Positions 34,054 to 43,109 of a DNA stretch of 64,000 nt are shown one piece after another. The notes under the pieces are model-generated. The model worked only from the letters and a program-made list of their open reading frames with translations. It was not told the origin of the DNA and did no database searches. Made by a program: the position numbers and the translations under genes. The stretch comes from Streptomyces sp. NBC_00154 (GTDB taxonomy: Bacteria; Actinomycetota; Actinomycetes; Streptomycetales; Streptomycetaceae). The stretch is from positions 310,001-374,000 of the forward strand of contig NZ_JAPEMI010000002.1 in assembly GCF_026342835.1 (NCBI RefSeq), in the 5' to 3' direction. Within the stretch, counting starts at the first letter, position 1. Each line of letters begins with the position of its first letter.

Positions 34054-34950
34054 ATGGCGCTGATCGGCTCCGCACGAAGGTCCAGGGCCACGCGGGTGCC
34101 CCCGGTGGTCCTGGCCTTCGTCCTCCTGCCGCTGCTCGCCGAGGCCTTCTGGGTCTTCTGGCCCGCCATGCAGGGCTTCTACCTCTCGCTCACCTCGTGG
34201 GACGGCCTTTCGGCGCCGACCTTCGTCGGACTCGGCAACTTCAGCGAGATGGTGCACGATTCGGTCTTCCGCACGGCCGCCTTGAACACGGTGCTGTGGC
34301 TGGTGCTCTTCGGCGGGCTGTCCGCCGCCCTCGGACTCGGTGCCGCGCTGCTGCTCCAGCAGGAGCGGCGCGGCGTCGGGTTCTACCGGGCGGCGCTGTT
34401 CCTGCCGGTGGTCTTCTCACTGGTCGCCACCGCGCTGGTGTGGCAGGCCATGTACCAGCCGGACGGCCTGATCAACAATGTGCTGTCGGCCATCGGCCTC
34501 GGGAGCTGGCGGCACGCCTGGCTCGCCGACCAGGACACCGCCTTCTACGCGGTGATCGTGCCCGCACTGTGGCGCCAGGTCGGTTACGTCATGGTGCTCT
34601 ACCTTGCCGGGCTCAAGGGCATCGACCCCGCACTGTACGAGGCGGCCAAGGTCGACGGCGCGAACCGCCTCCAGCAGTTCCGGCACATCACGCTGCCGCA
34701 GCTCAAGAGCGTCAACGCGGTCGTCCTGTCGGTCATCGTCATCGACTCGCTGCGCTCGTTCGACGTCGTGTGGGCGCTCACCCGTGGCGGCCCGTACCAC
34801 TCCTCCGAACTGCTGAGCACCTATATGTACTCCACCGCGTTCCAGTCCCTGCGGCTGGGCTACGGCTCCGCGCTCGCCGTCGTCATCTTCCTGCTGGCCT
34901 TCGGTGTCATCGCCAGCTACCTCGTGCGCGCCTTCCGGGAGGCCGACTGA
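34054..34950 (+). CDS. ABC sugar permease, MalF type
   Basis: A 298-residue inner-membrane permease with six helices. The EAA loop that docks the ATPase is EAAKVDGANRLQQFRHITLP. The start is ATG 34054, 9 bases after GGAG; a GTG at 34048 is too close to the ribosome site. It follows the binding protein with 2 bases between and overlaps the next permease by one base. Confidence 0.92.
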   Translation: MALIGSARRSRATRVPPVVLAFVLLPLLAEAFWVFWPAMQGFYLSLTSWDGLSAPTFVGLGNFSEMVHDSVFRTAALNTVLWLVLFGGLSAALGLGAALLLQQERRGVGFYRAALFLPVVFSLVATALVWQAMYQPDGLINNVLSAIGLGSWRHAWLADQDTAFYAVIVPALWRQVGYVMVLYLAGLKGIDPALYEAAKVDGANRLQQFRHITLPQLKSVNAVVLSVIVIDSLRSFDVVWALTRGGPYHSSELLSTYMYSTAFQSLRLGYGSALAVVIFLLAFGVIASYLVRAFREAD

Positions 34951-35861
34951 TGACCGCGACCCACGTTCCCGCACCCGTCAAGGACCACCCGGGGCCGTCC
35001 CCCGTGCCGGCTCCGGCGGCCAGCCGGCCCGTCGTCCGTGGCCGCGCCTGGCGTACCACCGGCTTCCACGTCTCCGCGGGCCTGCTGTCCGCTCTGTGGC
35101 TGCTGCCGATCGTCCTCGTCCTGGTCACCAGCACCCGCACCTTCGACGACATCGCCGCGCACGGGGTGGGCAGTTGGCCGCACTCCTTCACCTTCGACGG
35201 CTTCAGTCAGGCGTGGGTGGACGGAGGCCAGCAGCAGGCCCTCATCAACAGCATGCTGGTCTCCGTCCCCACCGTGCTCCTCTCGCTGGGCCTCGCCTCC
35301 ACGGCGGCGTTCGCACTCAGCCGCTATGACCTGCCGCTGCGCCGCGTCCTGCTGCTCCTGATGCTCGGCGGCAACCTGCTGCCCCCGCAGATCCTGCTGA
35401 TCCCCGTCTCCAAACTCAGCGAGGTGCTCGGCATCTACGACCAGCTGTACGCGCTGATCGGGGTGCAGGTCGGCTTCGGCGTCGGCTTCTACGTCTTCGT
35501 CCTGCACGGCTTCATGCGATCGATCCCCGGAGAGATCCAGCAGGCCGCGGTCATCGACGGCGCGAGCCCCTGGCAGATCTACTGGCGGATCATCCTGCCG
35601 CTGGCCCGCCCGGCGCTCGCCGCGCTGAGCGCCCTGTCGTTCACCTGGATCTTCAACGACCTGCTGTGGGCCATCACCGTGCTCCGCACGGACACCCAGA
35701 TGCCCATCACCGCGTCCCTCATCGGGCTGCAGGGCCAGTACGTGTCGATGTGGAACGTCATCGCCGCCGGATCGGTGATCGCCGCCGCCCCGACCGTGGC
35801 CGTCTTCCTCCGCTTCCAGCGCCACTTCGTGGCCGGACTCAACCTGGGGGCCGTCAAGTGA
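34950..35861 (+). CDS. ABC sugar permease, MalG type
   Basis: A 303-residue inner-membrane permease with six helices after a Pro-rich cytoplasmic N-terminus. The EAA-like loop reads QQAAVIDGASPWQIYWRIILP, with Gln in place of the usual Glu. The start ATG overlaps the preceding stop (TGATG) and the stop overlaps the GTG of the GH36 gene, so import and hydrolysis are translationally coupled. Confidence 0.92.
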   Translation: MTATHVPAPVKDHPGPSPVPAPAASRPVVRGRAWRTTGFHVSAGLLSALWLLPIVLVLVTSTRTFDDIAAHGVGSWPHSFTFDGFSQAWVDGGQQQALINSMLVSVPTVLLSLGLASTAAFALSRYDLPLRRVLLLLMLGGNLLPPQILLIPVSKLSEVLGIYDQLYALIGVQVGFGVGFYVFVLHGFMRSIPGEIQQAAVIDGASPWQIYWRIILPLARPALAALSALSFTWIFNDLLWAITVLRTDTQMPITASLIGLQGQYVSMWNVIAAGSVIAAAPTVAVFLRFQRHFVAGLNLGAVK

Positions 35862-37969
35862 CCGGGCACGAGCAGTGGCTGCTGCGTACCGACACGACCA
35901 CCTATGCCGTCACCCTCGGCGGGGACGGCCGCTGGGCCGAACTCGCCGCGTGGGGGCCGCACGGTGCGGAACAGGGTCCGTCGCCGATGGACTGGTCGCG
36001 GCGGACCCACTTCATCACCCCCGCCGACGCGGCGCCCGCCGAGTACATCCCGTACGGGATGCGTCCGTTCACCGGCGCGGACCTGATCGCCCGGCAAGCG
36101 GGCGGCGACCGCGGCAGCTGGTGGCGGTTCACCGGCGCCACTGCGGACGGGGACCGCGCGCTGCGCCTGGAGTTCGCCGACGAGGCCCTCGGTCTGCGTA
36201 CGACGCTGTGCTACGAGACCGTCCCGGGCACCGACGTCATCCTGCGCTGGACGGAGCTGACCTGCACCGGCGAGCGGGAGCTGCGCCTTGAGCGCTTCGA
36301 CTCCGCCGCCGTCAACGTGCCCGTCCAAGGCGGTGCCAGGCTGACCTACCTGGCGGGCCAGTGGTCGCAGGAGTTCCAGCTGAAGCACCTGGAACTGGAG
36401 CGCGGCCGCTTCGAGATGGAGAGCACCCAGGGCTCGGCGGGTCACGCGTACGCCCCCTGGCTCGCGGTCCAGGACGCGGCCGCCCCGGCCGAGGGCACCA
36501 CCCCCACCTACGGCATCGCCCTGGAGTGGTCCGGGAACTGGCGGATCAGCGCCGACGCCGAACCCGGCGGCTCGGTACGGGTCCGCGCCGGCCGGGTGCC
36601 GCACGAGGGCGCCGTCCGCCTCGCTCCTGGCGCCACCCTCACCACGCCCCGGCTGGCCTGCGCCTTCAGCGCGGACGGCCTCGACGGGCTGGCCCGTGTG
36701 TGGCACCGCTACGAGCGGCTGCTGACCGGCGACCGTATGAACCGGCCCCGCCAGGTGCTCTACAACTCCTGGGAGGCGACCGGCTTCGACGTCGACGCCG
36801 CAGGGCAGCTGGAACTCGCCAAGGCTGCCGCGGACCTCGGCGCCGAGCTGTTCGTCGTCGATGACGGCTGGTTCACCGGACGCCACGACGACACCGGCGG
36901 CCTGGGCGACTGGGAGCCGGACCCGGCCGAGTTCCCCGGCGGATTCGACCGGTTCGTCGACGAGGTCCGCGCACTCGGCATGGACTTCGGGCTGTGGGTC
37001 GAACCCGAGGGCATCAGCCCCCGATCCAAGCTGTACGCCGAGCACCCCGAGTGGGTCTACCGTCTCGACGGCCGCCCCGCCACGCTCGTACGCAATCAAC
37101 TCCTGCTCGACCTCGGCCGCACGGACGTGCAGGACTTCGTCATCGCCACCCTCGACCGGCTCCTAGGCGACCACGCCATCAGCTACCTGAAGTGGGACAT
37201 GAACCGGCCACCCACCGAGCGTGGCCGCCCCGGCGGCCCCGTGGGCGACGACTCGGAACACCTGGATCTGGACGCCGCCCATGTAGCCGGCTACCTGCGG
37301 GTCCTGGACCACCTGCGTACCGCCCACCCCCACGTCACCGTGGAGGGCTGCGCGGGCGGCGGCGCACGCGTCGAGCACGCCACCCTCGCCCGCACCGACG
37401 TCGTGTGGCCCAGCGACAACACCGCACCGCTGGACCGGCTGCGTATCCAGTACGGCTACCTCCATGCCCACGCCCCGCACACCATGAGCTCCTGGGTCAC
37501 CGACGCCGCCGGTGTCTTCGACCCCCGGCCCCGCTCGCTCGCCTTCCGGTTCGTCAACTCCATCGCCGGCGTGCTGGGCATCGGTGCCGACATCCGCGAG
37601 TGGACCCCGGAGCAGTGTGCCGAGGCGACCGGATGGATCGACCGCTACAAGAAGGTCCGCGACGTCGTGCACCACGGCGAGGTGCACCTGCTGGGCAGCC
37701 CGGCCGACCCCACCTGCGGCATCCAGTACGAGGAACCCGGCGGCGGACGCCTGGTGGTGACGGCCTGGAGCACCGGGCCCCTGGACGGCGCACCCCTGGT
37801 GCCCGGCAGGGCCGCCCGGCTGCGGTTGCGCGGCCTGTCGCCGGACGCGGTCTACACGGACCAGGACTCCGGCACCCGCTACAGCGGCGCCCATCTGCTC
37901 CACTCGGGACTGCCGTTCGCCTGGACCGCCGGGCACGACGCGGAACTGGTCGTCCTGGCCCGGCAGTGA
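35858..37969 (+). CDS. GH36 alpha-galactosidase
   Basis: A 703-residue cytoplasmic enzyme that splits imported alpha-galactosides into galactose and the remaining sugar. No signal peptide is present. The N-terminal beta-supersandwich is followed by a TIM barrel from about residue 300 (VLYNSWEATGFDVD, FVVDDGWFTGR). The nucleophile is D447 in YLKWDMNR and the acid/base D520 in VWPSDNTAP. A C-terminal beta domain follows. The GTG start at 35858 overlaps the permease stop. The secreted GH27 and this internal GH36 give the organism two ways to liberate galactose. Confidence 0.93.
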   Translation: MTGHEQWLLRTDTTTYAVTLGGDGRWAELAAWGPHGAEQGPSPMDWSRRTHFITPADAAPAEYIPYGMRPFTGADLIARQAGGDRGSWWRFTGATADGDRALRLEFADEALGLRTTLCYETVPGTDVILRWTELTCTGERELRLERFDSAAVNVPVQGGARLTYLAGQWSQEFQLKHLELERGRFEMESTQGSAGHAYAPWLAVQDAAAPAEGTTPTYGIALEWSGNWRISADAEPGGSVRVRAGRVPHEGAVRLAPGATLTTPRLACAFSADGLDGLARVWHRYERLLTGDRMNRPRQVLYNSWEATGFDVDAAGQLELAKAAADLGAELFVVDDGWFTGRHDDTGGLGDWEPDPAEFPGGFDRFVDEVRALGMDFGLWVEPEGISPRSKLYAEHPEWVYRLDGRPATLVRNQLLLDLGRTDVQDFVIATLDRLLGDHAISYLKWDMNRPPTERGRPGGPVGDDSEHLDLDAAHVAGYLRVLDHLRTAHPHVTVEGCAGGGARVEHATLARTDVVWPSDNTAPLDRLRIQYGYLHAHAPHTMSSWVTDAAGVFDPRPRSLAFRFVNSIAGVLGIGADIREWTPEQCAEATGWIDRYKKVRDVVHHGEVHLLGSPADPTCGIQYEEPGGGRLVVTAWSTGPLDGAPLVPGRAARLRLRGLSPDAVYTDQDSGTRYSGAHLLHSGLPFAWTAGHDAELVVLARQ

Positions 37970-38027
37970 CGACAGCGACAGAATCTGCACTCCCACCACC
38001 ACCCTCGGACAGGAGACGAACCGCCCC

Positions 38028-38786
38028 ATGAACCCAGCGGCCCGCTTCACCAGCCGTGTTGCCGTAGTCACCGGCGCCGCCTCGGGCATCGGGGCGGCCA
38101 CCGCGGCGCGCCTCGCCGCCGAGGGTGCGGCCGTCGTCCTCGCCGACATCGACGCCGAACGCGGCGAGGACACGACGGCGCGGCTCCGCAAGGACGGCGC
38201 GAAGGCCGTCTTCGTCGCCGCCGATGTCGCCCAGGAGGAGGACTGGCAGCGGGTGATGGACGCCGCCCACACCTTCGGACCCGTCAACGTGCTGGTCAGC
38301 AACGCCTTTACGGTGCAGGTGCTGCCCGCCCACGAGATGACGCTCGCCTCCTGGGAACGGCAGCTGTCCGTCAACCTCACCGGGGCGTTCCTCGGCTTCA
38401 AGGCGGCGCTGCCCGATCTGCGCGACCACCGGGGGGCCGTGGTGCTCACCTCCTCCGTGCACGCCCACCGCGGCATCCCCGGCCACCCGGCGTACGCGGC
38501 GAGCAAAGGCGCACTGCTCTCGTTGTGCGGACAGCTCGCGGTCGAATACGGCCCGCAGGTACGGGTCAACGCCGTGCTGCCGGGGCCCATCCTCACCGCC
38601 GCGTGGGACAGGGTGCCGCAGCACGAGCGTGAGTTGAGCGTCGAGGAGACCGCGGCCCGCCGCTTCGGCACCCCCGAGGAGGTCGCCGCAGCCGTGGCCT
38701 TCCTCGCCGCCGACGAAGCTTCGTACATCACCGGATCGAGCCTGCTCGTGGACGGCGGCTGGAGCGTCGTCAAAGCGTCCGCCTGA
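38028..38786 (+). CDS. SDR sugar dehydrogenase (probable galactose 1-dehydrogenase)
   Basis: A 252-residue short-chain dehydrogenase. The NAD(P) motif is TGAASGIG (15-22), D40 after VVLA suggests NAD preference, and the catalytic residues are S143, Y156 and K160 (TSSVHAHRG, AYAASKG). In this operon the missing first step is oxidation of galactose to galactonolactone, so I infer galactose 1-dehydrogenase; sequence alone gives only an SDR. Confidence 0.85.
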   Translation: MNPAARFTSRVAVVTGAASGIGAATAARLAAEGAAVVLADIDAERGEDTTARLRKDGAKAVFVAADVAQEEDWQRVMDAAHTFGPVNVLVSNAFTVQVLPAHEMTLASWERQLSVNLTGAFLGFKAALPDLRDHRGAVVLTSSVHAHRGIPGHPAYAASKGALLSLCGQLAVEYGPQVRVNAVLPGPILTAAWDRVPQHERELSVEETAARRFGTPEEVAAAVAFLAADEASYITGSSLLVDGGWSVVKASA

Positions 38787-38843
38787 CGGGCCCGGCCGGC
38801 CCGCCACCCCAGCCCCCGACCGAACAGCAAGAAAGGCAAACAC

Positions 38844-39605
38844 ATGACGCCATACGCGCGCCGCGGAGTGCACGGCCAGACCGTGGAGACCCTCGCCCGC
38901 CGGGTGCTCAGCGGCGAGATCCCCGAGGGAGCGACGCTCGACATGGCGGCCCTGCAGAGCGAACTGGACGTCAGCCTGACGGCCCTGCGCGAATCGCTGA
39001 AGGTCCTCGCGGCCAAGGGCATGGTGGACGCCCGTCAGAAGCGCGGCACCTTCGTGCGGCCGCGCGCCAACTGGAATCTGCTCGACGCCGATGTCCTGCG
39101 GTGGCAGTTCTCCGAGAGCAACGGAACCGGCGCCGACCTCGCGCTGCTGCGCAACCTCGGAGAGGTTCGCGGCATCATCGAACCGGCCGCCGTCCGGCTG
39201 GCCGCGACCCGCCGTACCGACGCCGACCTCGAAGCGCTGGAGGCGGCGCTGGCCGCCATGGGCGAGGAGGGCAGCGCGAGCCACGCCGTCGAGTCCGACC
39301 TCGCCTTCCACCGGGCGCTGCTGGCGGCCACCCACAACGAACTGCTGGAACGCATGGAGATGGTCATCGAGTCGGGCCTGGCCCAGCGCGACCAGATCGT
39401 GCACAGCGCCCCGCACAGTGAGGACCCCGTGCCCAGCCACCGGGCCGTTCTCGATGCTGTACGGGACCGGGATCCGGACGCCGCCGAGCACGCCATGCGC
39501 GCCCTGCTCGACCAGGCGATGCGCGACCTGGACAAGGTCAGCGGCCCGCACGGGGCCGAGAGTGCGGACGGCTCCGCCGAAGCGAAGGACGGCCAGGCAA
39601 AGTGA
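38844..39605 (+). CDS. GntR-family regulator, FadR/FCD subgroup (galactose regulon)
   Basis: A 253-residue repressor with a winged helix (residues ~8-75; LARRVLSGEIPEG, ALRESLKVLAAKGMVDARQKRGTFV) and an FCD sensor domain (~90-235; EVRGIIEPAAVRLAA, SDLAFHRALLAATHN, SHRAVLDAV), whose Asp/His residues normally hold a metal and the ligand. The FCD family includes DgoR, the galactonate-responsive repressor. Encoded within the operon whose promoter carries the TTAATT-N3-AATTAA palindrome, it is the best candidate for that operator; the ligand is probably galactonate or KDGal. Its stop overlaps the next start (GTGA). Confidence 0.9.
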   Translation: MTPYARRGVHGQTVETLARRVLSGEIPEGATLDMAALQSELDVSLTALRESLKVLAAKGMVDARQKRGTFVRPRANWNLLDADVLRWQFSESNGTGADLALLRNLGEVRGIIEPAAVRLAATRRTDADLEALEAALAAMGEEGSASHAVESDLAFHRALLAATHNELLERMEMVIESGLAQRDQIVHSAPHSEDPVPSHRAVLDAVRDRDPDAAEHAMRALLDQAMRDLDKVSGPHGAESADGSAEAKDGQAK

Positions 39606-40747
39606 AGATCGCGCGTGTCGAGACCTTCCTCATCCCGCCCCGCTGGCTGTTCTGCCGGATCGAGACCGACGAGGGTGTGGTCGGCTGGGGCGAACCGGTG
39701 GTCGAGGGCCGGGCCGAGGTGGTGCGAGCCGCCGTCGAGGTCCTGGCCGAACACCTCGTCGGCCAGGATCCGCTGCGCATCCAGGACCACTGGCAGGTGC
39801 TGAGCAAGGGTGGTTTCTACCGGGGAGGGCCCGTGCTCTCGAGTGCCGTGGCCGGCCTCGACCAGGCCCTGTGGGACATCGCCGGCCGCACCCTGGGCGT
39901 GCCGGTGCACACCCTGCTCGGCGGGCCTGTCCGCGACACGGTCCGGGTGTACGCCTGGGTGGGCGGCGACGAACCCGCTCGGCTCAAGGACGAGATCACC
40001 GCCCAGGTCGAGGCAGGCTTCACCGCCGTCAAGATGAACGCCGCCGGGCGCACTCCGCCGCTCACCAGCCCCGCCGAGACGGCCGCCGTCGTCGAGCGGG
40101 TGGCGGCGGCCCGCGAGGCACTCGGCCCGCACCGGGACGTCGCCGTCGACTTCCACGGCCGGTTCAGCGCCGCCAACGCACGCCGTGTCCTGCACGAGAT
40201 AGAGCCGCTGCACCCGCTGTTCGTCGAGGAACCCGTGCTGCCCGATCAGGCGCACCTGCTCGCGGGGCTGGTCGCCGCGTCGTCCGTCCCGCTCGCCACC
40301 GGTGAACGGCTCTACGGACGCGCCGAATTCCTCCCGGCACTGACCGCGGGCATCGCCGTGGCCCAGCCGGACCTGTCGCACGCCGGCGGGATATCCGAAG
40401 TCACCCGGATCGCCTCGCTCGCCGAGACCTTCGGGGCCCACCTGGCACCGCACTGCCCGCTCGGGCCCATCGCGCTGGCCGCCAGCCTCCAGGTCGCCTT
40501 CGCCACGCCCAACTTCCTGATCCAGGAGCAGAGCCGCGGCATCCACTACAACAAGGACGCCGACCTGCTGTCGTACGTGGTCGACACCGAGCCCTTCCGC
40601 TTCGTCGACGGCCAGGCGCACCGCACCGAACTGCCCGGCCTCGGCATCACCGTCGACGAGGACGCCGTCCGCGCGGCCGACCGCGCGGGCCACAACTGGC
40701 GCAACCCCGTGTGGCGACACGCCGACGGCTCCTTCGCCGAATGGTGA
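39602..40747 (+). CDS. dgoD: D-galactonate dehydratase
   Basis: A 381-residue enolase-superfamily enzyme that converts D-galactonate to 2-keto-3-deoxygalactonate. Magnesium ligands are D183 (VDFHGR), E209 (FVEEPV) and E235 (ATGERLYG). H185 and H284 (LAPHCPLGP) match the paired catalytic histidines of E. coli DgoD, and SCG-free N-terminal capping domain residues follow the same pattern. The GTG start overlaps the GntR stop. It is the diagnostic gene for a De Ley-Doudoroff galactose pathway here. Confidence 0.92.
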   Translation: MKIARVETFLIPPRWLFCRIETDEGVVGWGEPVVEGRAEVVRAAVEVLAEHLVGQDPLRIQDHWQVLSKGGFYRGGPVLSSAVAGLDQALWDIAGRTLGVPVHTLLGGPVRDTVRVYAWVGGDEPARLKDEITAQVEAGFTAVKMNAAGRTPPLTSPAETAAVVERVAAAREALGPHRDVAVDFHGRFSAANARRVLHEIEPLHPLFVEEPVLPDQAHLLAGLVAASSVPLATGERLYGRAEFLPALTAGIAVAQPDLSHAGGISEVTRIASLAETFGAHLAPHCPLGPIALAASLQVAFATPNFLIQEQSRGIHYNKDADLLSYVVDTEPFRFVDGQAHRTELPGLGITVDEDAVRAADRAGHNWRNPVWRHADGSFAEW

Positions 40748-41538
40748 GCGGCATCCGGCTCCCGGTGTCCGTCGCCACCGACCCCGGGCACGGCGGACGC
40801 TGGACCTCGCTGACGGCCGGCGGCCGCGAATGGCTCTGGCATCGCGACGAGCCGCGCCGCTCCCGCGTCGTGCCCGGAGACGTGTTCGCCGACGCCGGAG
40901 GGCTGGAGGAGTGCCTGCCCACGGTGCGCGGGCTCCCCGACCACGGGGACGCCTGGTCGCGGCCGTGGCGGCGGGACGGGCATCACGACGTCGTGGAGTG
41001 CCCCGCGTTCCGACTGACCCGCCGTCTCGGTACGGACGCGGGGGCGGCGATCGCCGACTACACGCTCACCGCCGAACCGGGCTACCGCTTCGTCTGGGCC
41101 GCGCACGCCCTGCTGGACCTGTCCCAGGCCGCCCGGATCGGCGTCGAGGGCCCCGCCGTGACCCGGCTGTATCCGGACGAGGGCGCGCGCTGGGTCACCG
41201 GCACCTGGCCGCGCGTCAACGGCATCCCGCTGGACCGGCTCGGCCCGGACGACGGGACCGCCGTCGGCGCAGTCGTCCTCGCCCCGCACGTATCCGTACA
41301 CGACGGCCAGGACACACTCCACCTGTCCGTCGAGGCCCCCGGCCAGCCGGTTTCCATCGCCCTGTGGCGCAACCTCGGTGGCTTTCCCCAAGGCGCGCCG
41401 TACCGCTCGGTCGGCGTGGAGCCCCTGCTCGGCCGCGTCTTCGACCGCACGGCGGTGCACGACGGCGACACGGCCGTCGTGCCCGCGTCCGGCGAGGTCA
41501 CCTGGCGGCTCACGATCACCGCGAACCGCCGCTCCTGA
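40741..41538 (+). CDS. Galactose-mutarotase-like protein
   Basis: A 265-residue protein resembling aldose-1-epimerase-fold proteins: GGRWTSLTAGGREWLWHRDE, EECLPTVRGLPDHGDAWSRP and a beta-rich body. The DHG-x-x-W segment is where mutarotases bind sugar. It could interconvert galactose anomers before the dehydrogenase step, but the catalytic His/Glu pair is not certain by eye. ATG 40741 lies inside the dgoD gene (7-base overlap). Confidence 0.7.
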   Translation: MVSGIRLPVSVATDPGHGGRWTSLTAGGREWLWHRDEPRRSRVVPGDVFADAGGLEECLPTVRGLPDHGDAWSRPWRRDGHHDVVECPAFRLTRRLGTDAGAAIADYTLTAEPGYRFVWAAHALLDLSQAARIGVEGPAVTRLYPDEGARWVTGTWPRVNGIPLDRLGPDDGTAVGAVVLAPHVSVHDGQDTLHLSVEAPGQPVSIALWRNLGGFPQGAPYRSVGVEPLLGRVFDRTAVHDGDTAVVPASGEVTWRLTITANRRS

Positions 41539-41564
41539 ACCCCAGCAACAGAAAGGGATGCCCG

Positions 41565-42200
41565 ATGGACCTGCTCACCGCGCTGCGCGCGCACCGGCTG
41601 CTAGCCATCGTCCGCGGCAGCGACCCGGATGCCGCACTCAAGACCGTCCTCACTCTCGTGGAGGAGGGCGTCACACTTGTCGAGGTGTCCCTCAGCGGGC
41701 GCGACGCCCTCGACGTCATCTCCCGGGCCCGCGCCGCGCTCGGCCCGGACGCCACCCTCGGCGCGGGCACCGTCCTCACCGCCGACGACGCGCGGGCCGC
41801 CCACCGGGCCGGAGCCGCGTTCCTGGTCACCCCGGCGGTCAGCGACGGCATCGCCACCGGCAGGGAGCTCGGGCTCCCCGTGCTCGCGGGCGTCATGACA
41901 CCGACCGACGTCCTCCAGGCGCTGCGCCTCGGGGCCGACGCCCTCAAGCTCTTCCCCGCCGGAAGCGCCGGAGGCCCCGGATATCTGCGGGACCTGCGCG
42001 GCCCCTTCCCCGACCTGCCCTTCGTGCCCGTCGGGGGAGTGGACGCCCGGGCCGCCGCCGACTATCTGCGGAGCGGGGCCACGGCCGTCGGCGTCGGCTC
42101 GCCCCTGATCGCGGACGCGGCCGGCGGAGGCAGCCTGGCCGGCCTTCGCGAGCGCGCACGGGAGTTCCTGGACGTCGTCCGTCCGGAGCCCCGCCCGTGA
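41565..42200 (+). CDS. KDPG/KDPGal aldolase
   Basis: A 211-residue class I aldolase (Eda/DgoA family) that splits 2-keto-3-deoxy-6-phosphogalactonate into pyruvate and glyceraldehyde-3-phosphate. Schiff-base lysine is K128 in ALKLFPAG. R17 (AIVRGSD) and E40 (LVEVSLSG) are in the usual places, and GVMTPTDVLQAL is typical. The start is ATG 41565 behind GAAAGGGA. The stop overlaps the lactonase start. Confidence 0.9.
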   Translation: MDLLTALRAHRLLAIVRGSDPDAALKTVLTLVEEGVTLVEVSLSGRDALDVISRARAALGPDATLGAGTVLTADDARAAHRAGAAFLVTPAVSDGIATGRELGLPVLAGVMTPTDVLQALRLGADALKLFPAGSAGGPGYLRDLRGPFPDLPFVPVGGVDARAAADYLRSGATAVGVGSPLIADAAGGGSLAGLRERAREFLDVVRPEPRP

Positions 42201-43099
42201 CCACGCCCACGGTCCACGGGATCGACCGACTCGAACTCGGCGAGGGCATCCGGTGGACGGACGGCCGCGCGGTCCTGACCGACATCCTCTCCGGGCGGTT
42301 GCTGTCCGCCCCCGACGACCCCGCCGCACCGTTCGGACTGATCGCGCAACTGCCCTTTCCACTGGGTGCGGTGGCCCCCGTCGAAGGACGCCCCGGCCAC
42401 TGGATCGCGGCGGCGGGTAGCGGCATCTGCCGTATCGACGACGCCGGACGCGTCGACTGGATCGCACGCCCCGAGGACGATGCCCCGGTGCCGATGCGGA
42501 TGAACGACGGCGTCGCCGACCCGCACGGCCGCTTCTGGGCCGGCAGCATGGCCTACGAGGCGACCGAGGACGCGGGCTCGCTCTACCGCGTGGACCGCGA
42601 CGGCCGCGTCACCCGCGTGCTGCGGGACATCACGGTCCCGAACGGCCCGGCCTTCACCGCCGACGGCACCGTCATGTATCTCGCCGACAGCGCCCGCGGC
42701 ATCATCCGGCGCTACCCCGTCGACCCCGCCACCGGCGACCTGGGCGAGCCCCGCCCCTTCGTCACCCTCGGTTCCGGCAGCCCCGACGGCATGACGGCCG
42801 ACGTCGACGGCGGGCTGTGGACCGCCGTCTGGGGCACCGGACAGGTCCACCGCTACCACCCCGACGGCACCCTCGACCGGATCGTGGAACTGGCCGCCGC
42901 CCAGCCTGCCGGACTCTGCCTCGGCGGCCCCGACGGCCGCACCCTTCTTGTCACCAGTGCCCGTATCGGCCTGCCCGATCCGGGTCCGCTCGACGGCGCC
43001 GTCTTCGCTTCGCGCGTGGCCATACCCGGGGCGCCCGCCGCGCCGTACCGCCCGGCAGGCACCGCGGACACCACCGCGGTCTTCGCCGACACCCGCTAG
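42197..43099 (+). CDS. SMP-30/gluconolactonase-family lactonase
   Basis: A 300-residue six-bladed beta-propeller lactonase. Metal ligands are expected at Glu in LGEGIRW, Asn in MRMNDG, Asn in VPNGPAF and Asp in SPDGMTAD. In this operon it most likely opens D-galactono-lactone to galactonate between the SDR dehydrogenase and DgoD. GTG 42197 overlaps the aldolase stop (GTGA). Confidence 0.88.
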   Translation: MTTPTVHGIDRLELGEGIRWTDGRAVLTDILSGRLLSAPDDPAAPFGLIAQLPFPLGAVAPVEGRPGHWIAAAGSGICRIDDAGRVDWIARPEDDAPVPMRMNDGVADPHGRFWAGSMAYEATEDAGSLYRVDRDGRVTRVLRDITVPNGPAFTADGTVMYLADSARGIIRRYPVDPATGDLGEPRPFVTLGSGSPDGMTADVDGGLWTAVWGTGQVHRYHPDGTLDRIVELAAAQPAGLCLGGPDGRTLLVTSARIGLPDPGPLDGAVFASRVAIPGAPAAPYRPAGTADTTAVFADTR

Positions 43100-43109
43100 G
43101 AGACCCACC